Of a stretch of 64,000 nt of DNA, positions 1 to 8,837 are shown in pieces. A program made the translations under genes and the position numbers. Location of the stretch: the NCBI RefSeq assembly GCF_037975245.1, contig NC_092568.1:22780501-22844500 (forward strand), read 5' to 3'. The notes under the pieces were generated by a model that was not told the DNA's origin, did no database searches, and saw only the letters and a list, made by a program, of their open reading frames with translations. Origin of the DNA: Apostichopus japonicus. Its lineage: Eukaryota; Echinodermata; Holothuroidea; Aspidochirotida; Stichopodidae. How positions within the stretch are numbered: position 1 is the first letter of the stretch; every line of letters starts with the position of its first letter.

Positions 1-107
1 GTGGCATTTTATCCACGCTCTCCAGATACCGAGTAGTTTTTAAAGAAATTTATCAGGCCTTATGCACACTGCAAGGCTAGATTCAGAGTCAGGAGTGTAA
101 GAGGTCA

Positions 108-164
108 GGACAAATAGGGAACGACAAATAGCAAACGACAAATAGGGAACAACAAATAGGGAAA
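108..164. repeat. Short tandem repeat, four units of about 14-15 bp
   Basis: Four imperfect units of GACAAATAGGGAAC lie head to tail in non-coding sequence. Confidence 0.85.
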
Positions 165-599
165 CTTGGACTCTCTAATCATAGGTAAATATCCCCGTTA
201 ATATGAAGATTAAATTTGATCTACTTGTTGGGCTTTTCAAAAACATTTGAATACTTCAAAAACTTTTTATAAGGTGGATTGATTGTTTTGAGATATGTTC
301 TAAACTGAAGTTGCCAATACTTTGTGTGTCATTGTTAACATCCCTATTGATAAGATTAATGTGGTCTGTTCATGGTGATGCCCTGGGAGATTAGAAGGAT
401 GCTATGTCTTAAGTTTCTTTGGTGATAATATCCTGTTCCGATTAATGTATGACTTCCTTTGATTATCCTGCATTAAAAAATGGTTGGTGTGTTTGAACAA
501 AGTTGAGTTTTATTGATCTTTCATATTTTGCTTCAAGTAAATTAGTGGTGTGACAAAGTGATGTTTTATAGGTGACGATGCCGAAAGCTCAAGTAACCT

Positions 600-1200
600 T
601 TGCAATCCTGCCGGCGGTGTGTGTTTGTATATGTATGGGTGCGTGTGCATGAGTGTTTTGTGTATGTGACGGCCAACTTGTAAACACGATATCTCAAGAA
701 GCACAAGTTGAGTCAGTGTCATGCTTGGTAGGTAGATGCCCCATGATGTGTATATGTGCCATATTGTTTGTAGTTAACATCATGCATATTCATGAGAGGG
801 CAAGGTTCAATGTAAAATTCTGATAATGGCAATATCTCCTCAACCGTATGTCTGATTTAGTTCATACTCGGTATGGTGATGTCAGTTCATGATAGGTACA
901 TGGTCAAATAATCAAGAAATTCCTTTTCATTATTATTCATGAATGGGCATTGCTAGATTGTTATCACAGTGAAAAGCTTGTAAACACGATATCTCAAGAC
1001 CAACAAGTTGAATCAATATCATACTGGTCAGGTAGATGCCCCATGATGTGTAAATGTGCCCTATTGTTTGTGGTTCCCCATCTCATGAATATGATTGGGT
1101 CAGGCATTCCATAAAGTTTTTAAATGTCAGTCTCTCTTCAAAATTATGTCCGATTTAGTTTATACTGGATATGGTGATGTAACTACATAGTAAGTATATG
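600..1200 (+). repeat. Two diverged direct copies of a dispersed repeat, 300-bp period
   Basis: CTTGTAAACACGATATCTCA occurs at 677 and again at 977. Both copies are followed by GTAGATGCCCCATGATGTGTA and, later, by a shared CCGATTTAG/CTGATTTAG-TATGGTGATG block. The first copy is preceded by a GT-rich tract. The same order (GT tract, CTTGTATGCACGATAACTCAA, then a CCCTATTGTTT block) opens the large inverted element at 8139, so these belong to one superfamily. Confidence 0.75.
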
Positions 1201-1342
1201 CTCTTTGCAAAAACAACTTTGACCTCATTAATATTCACCGTAACCACTGAACGTTTTTTGTTTTCTGGTTTGGTATTTAAATGCTGGTTCAAGTCATGTT
1301 TTGGTGTGATTATACAGTTTTGACTCTTTATTGGTCTTACAG

Positions 1343-1467
1343 AGGACAGCAGTGAGAAACAGAAGAAAACTGCAGAGACTTGCAAACAGATGAATGGATT
1401 CAACACCCCCTTAGCAGATGGTGAGAACAAACCACTGATGTCAGCCAACCAGATTCTGTTTGGCCAG
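1343..1467 (+). CDS. HIF1A: HIF-alpha exon (first in window)
   Basis: The acceptor is the TTACAG ending at 1342 and the donor is GTATGA at 1468. The exon enters with two bases of a split codon and then has 41 codons (DSSEKQKK... ending ILFGQ), leaving in phase 0. It is polar and lysine/glutamate-rich, as expected between the PAS domains and the degradation domain. No conserved motif is visible; the call rests on frame continuity with the next exons. Confidence 0.75.
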
Positions 1468-4400
1468 GTATGAATATCTTCTATATATTTAGTAATAAAG
1501 TGACATATTTAAAACAAATGTTAATGAGTAATCAATTCAGCAGTTAACAACAGTTATAAAATATAACCCTCTGAAAATCAGATATTTAATATTTTGCCTT
1601 CTTTGAGTTGTGTATACAATACAACAAGACAAATTAAAAATTCAATTCGGTTTATGAGATTGTCATGGTTTGATATGAGAGGCCATTTATAGGTTGAACA
1701 CAGATACTGCAGTTCAAGTCTTTCAATCTTCACCCACCCAAAGTGTCATTGTACATTATGAAGGTCACAAGAGCTAGTAATATCAAATTATTCTTCCAAT
1801 TATCCATCAGTTAGAAGAGATTCAGTCACATGTCTGTATAACCTTGAAGCTATAACAGGTGGGTCCCATGTGTTCCCATCTATGATCCCATCTACGATAC
1901 CGCTTTCAGTTTGCAGACTGGAGTCCAGACGATGGGATTGAGTAGCTTATGACTTGCTGTGATAAGTCACTGTGATGTCTTCTCTGCTATGCAAATTGTC
2001 TGCTTAATTGACAAGAATTCAAATGAAGTGTTTAAAATGATAACCCTATATATCCTAGTTGGTTTTAAGTGTCTGGTATATTTCAGAGTGAAATAGTGAG
2101 TAAAATGTCCTTTTGTTTTGTCTTGATAGCCTGGATCTGTTGTGGACATTCCAGCCAAGGATCTGGACATGATAGACAAGAACTGTCCATTGAGTTCCAG
2201 CCATGATCCACTCTTAGCCACTGACTGTCCTGGACAACAGGGAACCACTAGCAAACAGGTAACGGTGTACCTGGTCAAATGATATTTTGGTTACCTGGTC
2301 AAATGACATTTGGGTTTGCACTTTAATAGATTGACTCTGTTTGCAATTCTCCAATATCTTGCTGCATACAGATTTGTGTACCAAATGTTGTTGTTGTTTG
2401 TTGCACTTTGGTCACAACTTTAGTCAAAAGAAGCAAATATTTGCTCTATGTGTAGGCATCTAGTACTTCCACAGCTAGCACATTTAGGCCTAGTAAGGGG
2501 TGACTACAATCTAGTAAGTGGAACTGTTATTGTGACTGAGTGACCAGACTATTAATCAGCTTACCCGCCATCCTGATAGTGAGAAGAGGCATTTCTTATG
2601 GACCAATAATATGTTGGATGAAAAACGTTACAAATCAATTCCAATCATAATGTAAATGTCCACAGCCGTGCTGAATGTATGTATGAAAAAGCTAGATAAG
2701 CTATTCCTTTGATTTTTTGATATTTCGTTTGTCTATCTGTAGAGCTTTGATGATCTTCTATCTGATGAGGATTTGCTCTCGCTCTACGCACCCTACATCC
2801 CGATGGGTGAAGACTTGGACCTGTCAGCTGACCTTGAGAATAACCCAGCAGGCATAGAAACCAACAGCTCATGGCAACCAGTCGATCCATTCTCCCATAA
2901 CCTGTAAGTCCTTGCTCTCTGTCAAGTTTTAATTCATTTGTTTCTTGTTGCTGTCTGTTAGTTCTCACATAATTTATATATCTTTCGCTATTATCAGTTA
3001 ACACAGACTTGGCCTCTGTCAGTGCTAATACCATGCAGTAGTTTTGTGTTGACTTGTAGGTCGTACGCGGTTTGATGACATTTATCTTGAAAATCAAAAC
3101 TCTAAAGTTGAGTAAATTTGTAAGTTCTTGCATGTAAATGGCATGAACACTGACAACAATGACTGACAGCTTTATGTATTTACATATATATACAGAATAT
3201 ACAGAATTAATATTTCAGAACATCCTGCCATAAAATAGTTGGAATGGCTTTCCAAATGCTAGAAGTCCACAGAAAGCAGCCTATTGTGTGTTGTGCAGTT
3301 AGCTGCACTGCAACAAAAAAACCCAAACAACTAACAATATTGGCAGGATGTATTCTGATTAATGTCTGTTCCTGTATTTGAAGGTGATTCAATTGTTTAC
3401 ATTTCAAGGATCTTCGTGTGGCTGTGGATTGCTTAATCCTTGCCCTGTTCTATAGTAACAGGTCTGTATATACATGAACATTATACTACATTGCCACCTT
3501 GTTGCTAATGGAATTGACAATCTAAGATTTAATATCTTAACTCCTTCCTGTCTAGGGAGGAAGAGGGCTTCACCAACTACATACCAGTGACCCAGGAGAA
3601 TACGTTGCCATTTGCCCCATCTGAATTCTCCAGCCAGCCCCGGTCCCCTCCATCATTGCTGAGCTCTCCATCTGCTCCCAGCCATCCCAACAGCCCCGGT
3701 AGTTCCTTCGGTGGCAGCATGCCCAACCTCTGCATGTTTCCGGGGTTACCATTCTCTCCCGTAACAAGTCCGCGAAATTCTGACGGGGTGGACTACCCAA
3801 CCTCGAGTCAGGGACAGATGGTTACACCGGCGGGAAGGCAGGAGATAGAGTCGGTCACATGCACCACAGGAAACAACATGGTGCTGCAGCCAGCACCCAC
3901 TGTGTACCAAACTGCTGGCAACAGTACAACCATTGTAGGGGGAGTGACTGGGATGATTGGTGGGAGACCACCGCAATATACCATGGGTATGGGTCAGTAT
4001 CCTACCACCATGCCAACACCATCCCTGAAGAGGAAACTGAATATCCCATTGTTGGATACTGGACAACAAGGAGCGTCAAACCACTCTTATGGCAACGTCT
4101 TAATGAAGCTTGGAACCACTCATTTGGGAGAGCCGCCCGGTAAGTAATACTCCTCCCGTATTTTGTTCTCTACTGTTTAATTAATAGCCTTGTCGTTGAT
4201 ATTCTCGGCAAAAAGTTATGAAGTATGTTTTCTCTGTTATTACTTGAGAAATTGTTATCTTTTGACAAGGACTTCTTTCTTGTTCACAGAGAAAATTCGA
4301 ATGCGGAACAATCAACAGTTGGCTGCAAAGAGAACACTGCTTGCCGTCACATCTGGTGCTGACTTCTCACACTCAAACCTGCTGCAGCAAGTTGCTCGGA

Positions 4401-5030
4401 ATGTGAGTATAGCCAGCCAATCATCATCACCCAATCACATTATTTGGTGTTGGGTTGTAAAAAAATGAAAATACTTCCACTGTAATCATGTTATTAAAGT
4501 GGTGGTTTACTCAAATCTAAGAGATGTGATTATGTAACCTGAGCCAGGTTAAAACCATTTGATTGCCTCTGATTAGCAAGTTACCAGCTCTTTAAGCCAA
4601 AACAGAAAAGATTACAGTGCCCCAAAAAAGAAGTGAATAGTATATGTGAGAAGAATAATTGTTGTTAGTGAATGGTCTTTTTATCTTCTTCGCAAGTCCC
4701 AGGAATGTCGCGTGAAGTGTCGTGTGTCATGTACAATGATCGTTGTAAAATTCTCATAATATTCAAGTTGAGCAGCCTTAGATAAATAGAGGAAGTCGAG
4801 TCCTAATTTGTGGTCGTTTATTTCATTTTCAGCATGCTGATCCATATAATATATCCAGAAGCAGTGGTGGACCTTACTTTGGTCGACTATCCACTAGTAC
4901 GTCAGGCATCTCTTCTAAACCTTCAGGAGCCATGTACATGAGATCTCCCACTCCCCTCCGGAACATCAAGACGAACCAATCTTTACACCAGATGGACGAA
5001 CTCTGCAGAATCTTCAGTCTCAACACTTGA
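1343..5030 (+). CDS. HIF1A: Hypoxia-inducible factor alpha, C-terminal half (six exons, 5' part outside window)
   Basis: Coding exons join as 1343-1467, 2130-2258, 2743-2903, 3556-4139, 4290-4402 and 4833-5030, giving 435 residues and a TGA stop; every border is GT-AG and the phases agree. HIF-alpha is the oxygen-labile subunit that pairs with ARNT and activates hypoxia genes in the nucleus. The identifying feature is the oxygen-dependent degradation segment in the third exon (YAPYIPMGEDLDL), the target of prolyl hydroxylase and VHL in this family. A Ser/Pro-rich linker follows, then a basic KRKL stretch that may match the C-terminal nuclear signal, then a C-terminal LHQMDELCRIF resembling the last helix of the human C-terminal transactivation domain. 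The bHLH and PAS domains must lie left of position 1343. The family call is firm; whether it is the only HIF-alpha gene in this animal cannot be told. Confidence 0.92.
2130..2258 (+). CDS. HIF1A: HIF-alpha exon, acidic region before the degradation motif
   Basis: The acceptor is TTGATAG ending at 2129 and the donor is GTAACG at 2259. Its 43 codons are in phase 0 on both sides and include VVDIPAKDLDMIDK and HDPLLATDCPG. The second resembles the setting of the N-terminal hydroxylation site of vertebrate HIF-alpha (LxxLAP), but the proline is missing, so I do not claim a second degradation site. Confidence 0.8.
2743..2903 (+). CDS. HIF1A: HIF-alpha exon with the oxygen-dependent degradation motif
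   Basis: The acceptor is ATCTGTAG ending at 2742 and the donor is GTAAGT at 2904. The exon encodes 53 codons plus two bases. Residues 11-20 of the exon read LLSLYAPYIP. In the family this is the LxxLAPYIP hydroxylation site bound by VHL; the acceptor proline would be codon 2791-2793. The residue two before the proline is Tyr where vertebrates have Leu. The stretch after it, MGEDLDL, is acidic and overlaps the N-terminal transactivation domain of known HIF-alpha proteins. Confidence 0.95.
3556..4139 (+). CDS. HIF1A: HIF-alpha large exon, Ser/Pro-rich linker and basic patch
   Basis: The acceptor is CTGTCTAG ending at 3555 and the donor is GTAAGT at 4140. The first base completes a Leu codon begun in the previous exon; 194 codons follow and one base is left over. 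The first half is rich in Ser, Pro and Phe (SPPSLLSSPSAPSHPNSPGS), typical of the low-complexity inhibitory linker of HIF-alpha. Near the end, PSLKRKLNIPLL has a basic cluster that may be the counterpart of the human RKRK nuclear localisation signal. The frame also stays open for a few codons into the intron. Confidence 0.9.
4290..4402 (+). CDS. HIF1A: HIF-alpha exon, basic segment before the C-terminus
   Basis: The acceptor is TTCACAG ending at 4289 and the donor is GTGAGT at 4403. The exon completes a Glu codon and adds 37 codons (KIRMRNNQQLAAKRTLLAV... ending QQVARN), ending in phase 0. The leucine and basic pattern loosely follows the region around the second basic cluster of vertebrate HIF-alpha; identity is too low to be certain of residue alignment. 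Confidence 0.85.
4833..5030 (+). CDS. HIF1A: HIF-alpha last coding exon with C-terminal helix-like segment
   Basis: The acceptor is CATTTTCAG ending at 4832. Sixty-five codons lead to TGA at 5028-5030. The last residues, LHQMDELCRIFSLNT, align position by position with the final helix of the human C-terminal transactivation domain (LLQGEELLRAL and what follows), sharing L, Q, an acidic residue, EL and R. Upstream, where vertebrates have the asparagine hydroxylated by FIH within VNAP, this protein has TPLRNIKTNQS, with no VNAP and no Asn at the equivalent offset. Confidence 0.88.
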   Translation, partial: HADPYNISRSSGGPYFGRLSTSTSGISSKPSGAMYMRSPTPLRNIKTNQSLHQMDELCRIFSLNT

Positions 5031-5187
5031 CAATCTGATGGTTAGACAGTTCTCAAAATGATCATTGACTCTTTTCAACTTATGTCCCTATTTGAGAACT
5101 TTTCTTCTGCACAAAATGTTTGGATAATGTAGGGTTTACTTTTTCTTTCCGGTGCTCCACTCCTTCCTGTATTTAGTGAATGTTGAT

Positions 5188-5282
5188 AGAGAGATAGCCA
5201 AGTGGTGTCTTGGCAAGTGAGAGAGATGGCAAAGTGGGCTCTTGGCAAGTGATACAGATAGCCAAGTGGGGTCTTGGCAAGT
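5188..5282 (+). repeat. Three-copy tandem repeat, about 32 bp, in the HIF-alpha 3' UTR
   Basis: Three adjacent units share GCCAAGTGG(T/G)GTCTTGGCAAGT with small changes. Each unit holds TTGGCAA and the near-complementary GCCAA, so the transcribed RNA could form short hairpins. Confidence 0.85.
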
Positions 5283-6261
5283 CGAGTTGAATAATGATTA
5301 TAGTGCGAGAGAAGGCATCAATACCAAAATAGTTTGATGTATATAAACAATATGCTGCTGGTTCGTTTCAATCGTGCTCTTGCGTAGAGACGTTAATAGG
5401 TTAAGATGTTGCACAGTTATATCAACACGGAACAAAATACTCGTCGAGGCAATATTTGTCTGGGGACGTACTGTAAACAGAGCAACAGGTTATGTTGCAT
5501 CTTATAATGTAGAATAGTTTTATATTTGTTACTTTGGTGAATATGTCCAGATTGCTTTGCATCAGTGTATGTATAGAAAATGCTTTAAAAGTAATGATAG
5601 GCTGCAGTAAGTGGTACAAGTTTGATGAGTGGACACTAAGTAGTGACAAAAAATGCCATCTTGGAAGTTGTCATATTGATATTTGTAAATGAATTTGGAT
5701 CAACATTTGGAAAGATTGTTTTCCAGTGCTACAAACGGTGTTGACCAAATTTTGAGAGGTATTTTAACAGCAAATAGATCGCCTCAGTTAGCAGGGAATA
5801 TTTCGTTGTGATACCTTTAATGAAAAGGGATGGATACGTCTCGGCATGAGGTGGAATTGGTGCTGCTACTGTAGTTCAAAACCTTTCGGTGATTGCTTTT
5901 GTCATATTTTGTGCTTTTCTTTATACATGGGTTTGGTAGCATGTTAAGCTATTTTTATAGTTCTCTAGTAAACACGTGATGCAGATATGCATAAGGAAAC
6001 TGCAAAAGACAATTTTGTTTCTCTCTGATGCAACAAGGGGATGGGGGGGGGACGGGGGTGGGGTCGGTGTACAAAGTACCTGTTTTATCGTTGCACAGGT
6101 TTCATGGTGTTGAGGTCATGTGTCGTTTTTGTTACTCTAAGATATATATTTTCCATTGACTTTTTCTGCCAAAATGTCTAATTTGCCAGGTAGTTGTATA
6201 TACTTTTAATAGCAGCAGGCAACTGAGGCCAAAGATGGATTGTGTTGTTTCAGTATTATAT

Positions 6262-6267
6262 AATAAA
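6262..6267 (+). terminator. Candidate polyadenylation signal AATAAA for HIF-alpha
   Basis: This is a perfect AATAAA about 1.23 kb after the stop codon, on the sense strand and followed within 30 bases by a T-rich stretch. It is the best such signal close after the last exon. Confidence 0.55.
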
Positions 6268-6290
6268 AAGTTGCAAAATTTCCTGTTTTA

Positions 6291-8126
6291 TTACGAAGAT
6301 CAAAATTACAACTCTCTTTGTTGAAGAGAATCGTTTTTGTCTGATTGTTTTAACATAACAGCGACAATTTCAAATTTGTAATTTGATTAAAAAAGATGAA
6401 ATTAAAAGAATAGAAACAAATAAGTTGAACATTCCATCATCATCTGGCATTTTGGAGTTGCCCAAACCTAACATGATCACTACCCAAAAATTCAAAAATA
6501 TGCCCAAAAAAATATTTGAGCAATCAGAATCAAAGATAAACTGCCAAAGGCTTTTGTTGTTGATATGAACTTCTTTTAGATTTCCAATGTTTTTTTTATA
6601 CTTCAATGCCATTAATGAAAAACTAGGTGTCACCGTAGTGATGACTTCAGCTGTATGTTCATATAGCTACTGTTGTCTGTACTATACATGCACGTTATGG
6701 TAATTACTTGTGTCGCTATTATAGCTGTGTTATTGTAGCTAGTTTGTAGCTGTTTAGCAGGGATGAGTTAGCGTTTCACGTAAGGCACATGTAAGCAGGA
6801 ACATGAACTTATTTTTCAGAATTCAACAGTTTGCGATGATATAGGTAATGAACAAAATGTAACATAGAGGTAATGGAAGATTGGAGGTGGGGGGACAGTG
6901 ATGGCAATATTTCTGGCTAATATCAGAGGTTTAGTAGACAACTCAAGGATGAGAAATTAAAAGACAGAGTAACCCATCCATCATAAAGATGCCCGAGTAA
7001 TAAAGATGCCTGTACGTAACAATACGTATTATGCAAAGATCCACTTGCAAGATGTCATATAATGGATAGTTGCTCTGTCAAGAAAATCCAAAGCACTGGA
7101 AGGTGGGATTGGTTGGGGTGGGATCTATGATATCAACTTGCCCAAACTGAAATTTGTGCTAATTTGTTTTCAGCAGTACATCATAACGATCTCTGTTGCA
7201 TAGGTTAGTGGTGTTTATTGCCAGTGTTCTCTCTGGGAAAGAAGGACGAACAGTTATTTGTAAGGGATGATCGTAAAGTTTTTGTAGGCTACGACGTTGA
7301 TAGTTACTCGTTTTAAGTTAACATTCATCATTTTCACATGAAGAAACTTATCAGAAATTTTGTTTGTGTTTTCATCCCTTTTTATGGAATTCCAGGGATA
7401 TATTTTTTGTTTTAATGCTGCTATTTTATTGTTTTTTGATTTGTGGTGGTCTGTACCCTCAAGTTGCTGTGCAGCCCTATGTGCCACCTGCTTCACACAG
7501 TGTTATCTATGTATGGATATGTGTGTTTTTTTTTCATTGCAGCCCAAGACTGGGACCATAAAATATTTCATCATATTGATGAAAAGACAGAAGAAATTTA
7601 TGGTAAACTTAATCACTGTGTTCCTCAAAAGTAGACCTTTTTCTGGTATTTTACTGTCTAGCAAAGTTGTATTACACAAATTGTTAGCCAAAATCACTGA
7701 AATATATGAAGATGCATCCCTAGAACAAAATATCTTTACTTTATTTGGTGGTTTTTCTATAAAAGTTATTATGTTGTATTGTATATTACAACTTCCTTCC
7801 TATGCAACCCCTCTTCCTTCCCCACCATCAATAATGGTTATAAACCATGGTATATATGGTTATAAACCATGGCATATATGTTATAAACCATGGCATATAT
7901 GGTTATAAACCATGGTAAAAATGGTTATAGACCTCAAACAAAATTTTGTGATTTTAAATTACATAGAATTGTCGAGAAAGTTAAATCTTCAGAGAAAGTT
8001 GACAAGTTCAGTCAGCCATGAATTGAACTGTGACAAACAAGAAACAAGAATTCATCAATTCCCCCCCCCCCACCAATCCCCATATGATACAAATATGAAA
8101 CGTGATCCACACAGATCAAACTTTCT
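6291..8126. other. Intergenic sequence between the HIF-alpha 3' end and the inverted element
   Basis: An open stretch at 7360-7908 has low-complexity, unconserved sequence and no homologue I recognise. The only structured item is the 22-bp repeat at 7834-7930. Confidence 0.6.
7834..7930. repeat. 22-bp tandem repeat with internal palindrome, four to five units
   Basis: Units of about TGGTTATAAACCATGGCATATA repeat head to tail. Each contains GGTTATAAACC, a perfect inverted repeat around ATA, so single strands can form regularly spaced hairpins. Confidence 0.9.
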
Positions 8127-8159
8127 GTAGGTGTTTTTGGTTCCTTGCTAAAAGCAAAG

Positions 8160-8213
8160 GAACCTATGTATTCAGGTTGGCGTGTGTGTGCGCGTGTGTA
8201 CGTGTGCGTGTGA
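8160..8213. repeat. GT/GC microsatellite at the left end of the inverted element
   Basis: An alternating GTGTGTGTGCGCGTGTG tract. It is matched by the CA tract at 12112-12152 in inverted orientation, consistent with both being part of the element. Confidence 0.85.
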
Positions 8214-8465
8214 CGCTTTAGCTTGTATGCACGATAACTCAACAAGGGATTGACTGATCATGATCAAACTTGGTGGGTGGGTGGCCCATAGTGAGTAGAT
8301 GAACCCTATTGTTTTTGGTGCCCACAAAGGTCAGTTATGGTCCAAAAACACAAAATACTAAAACTGCAATAACCCCCAGTGCCAATGTGCGAAAAGGTTG
8401 ATATTTTGGGACAAGTTGTGAACTGGTTAAGGGAACATTTTGAAACTTAACGGCCATGTGATCTG

Positions 8466-8481
8466 AGGTCACCAAAGGTCA
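8466..8481 (+). promoter_or_regulatory. AGGTCA direct repeat, DR4 (nuclear-receptor-type site) in the element
   Basis: AGGTCA, CCAA, AGGTCA: two perfect half-sites in direct orientation with a four-base spacer. DR4 is the preferred site of thyroid receptor, LXR and related RXR partners in vertebrates. Binding here is inference only. Confidence 0.6.
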
Positions 8482-8591
8482 ATTAATGTTAAAAAACAAG
8501 TATTTTTGCGATAACTTGAGAACGAATTGTCCGTTAGGGTTGGGAGTTGCTTCAATGTAATCCAATTGCCGACCCGCATCTGGGTGATCCT

Positions 8592-8618
8592 TGACCTCAA
8601 TTTGACCTCTGGTGACCT
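8592..8618 (-). promoter_or_regulatory. Three-half-site AGGTCA array, DR5 plus DR4
   Basis: On the plus strand it reads TGACCT, five bases, TGACCT, four bases, TGACCT, all perfect half-sites. DR5 is the classical retinoic-acid-receptor spacing. The same array recurs inverted at 10735 and 11691. Confidence 0.6.
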
Positions 8619-8824
8619 TTAAGTGTTTTGGTTTTTTTTACAGTTTCGATGCTATTTTCAGATGTCAAAGGTACCTTCCGATCATAAATATCGATAGGTT
8701 GACCCCCGTGTGACCTTTGTGTGCGAACTTATATGGGGTCAAAGTTTTCGGTCGGAGTTAGGATGGCTGTACAGACTTGTCGTGTTGATTTTTGGAATCA
8801 GGAGATCAAACTACATTTAAAACC

Positions 8825-8837
8825 AAGGTCAAAGGTC
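8825..8837 (+). promoter_or_regulatory. Perfect AGGTCA DR1
   Basis: AGGTCA, A, AGGTCA, the spacing preferred by RXR homodimers, HNF4 and PPAR-type receptors. It lies inside the left arm of the inverted element. Confidence 0.55.

Larger units (their letters stand above)
1..1342 (+). other. HIF-alpha intron (or upstream flank) with repeats
   Basis: No exon could be supported here. The stretch holds a short 14-15 bp tandem repeat at 108-164 (ACAAATAGGGAAC-type units) and two diverged copies of a dispersed repeat at about 600-1200. Confidence 0.6.
1468..4832 (+). other. HIF-alpha introns between the six exons
   Basis: The introns are 1468-2129, 2259-2742, 2904-3555, 4140-4289 and 4403-4832. They are AT-rich and show no extra exon, RNA gene or recognisable transposon. 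All have GT-AG ends consistent with plus-strand transcription. Confidence 0.7.
5031..6290 (+). other. HIF1A: HIF-alpha 3' UTR (about 1.2 kb)
   Basis: AT-rich, non-coding sequence between the stop codon and a good polyadenylation signal. It contains a three-copy 32-bp repeat at 5188-5282 and a G-rich run at about 6039-6062. No conserved ORF is seen. The end coordinate is inferred from the signal, not observed. Confidence 0.6.

Noticed and set aside
2645-3133. Open frame of 162 codons on the minus strand
   Set aside because: It is antisense to the HIF-alpha exon with the degradation motif and has no conserved features.
3746-4069. Minus-strand frames within 3570-4069
   Set aside because: They are shadows of the large HIF-alpha exon, whose plus-strand frame is supported by splice sites and neighbours.
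7360-7908. Open frame of 182 codons on the plus strand
   Set aside because: It is rich in Phe, Cys and Leu from T-rich DNA, runs into the 22-base tandem repeat at its end, and has no recognisable domain or splice context.
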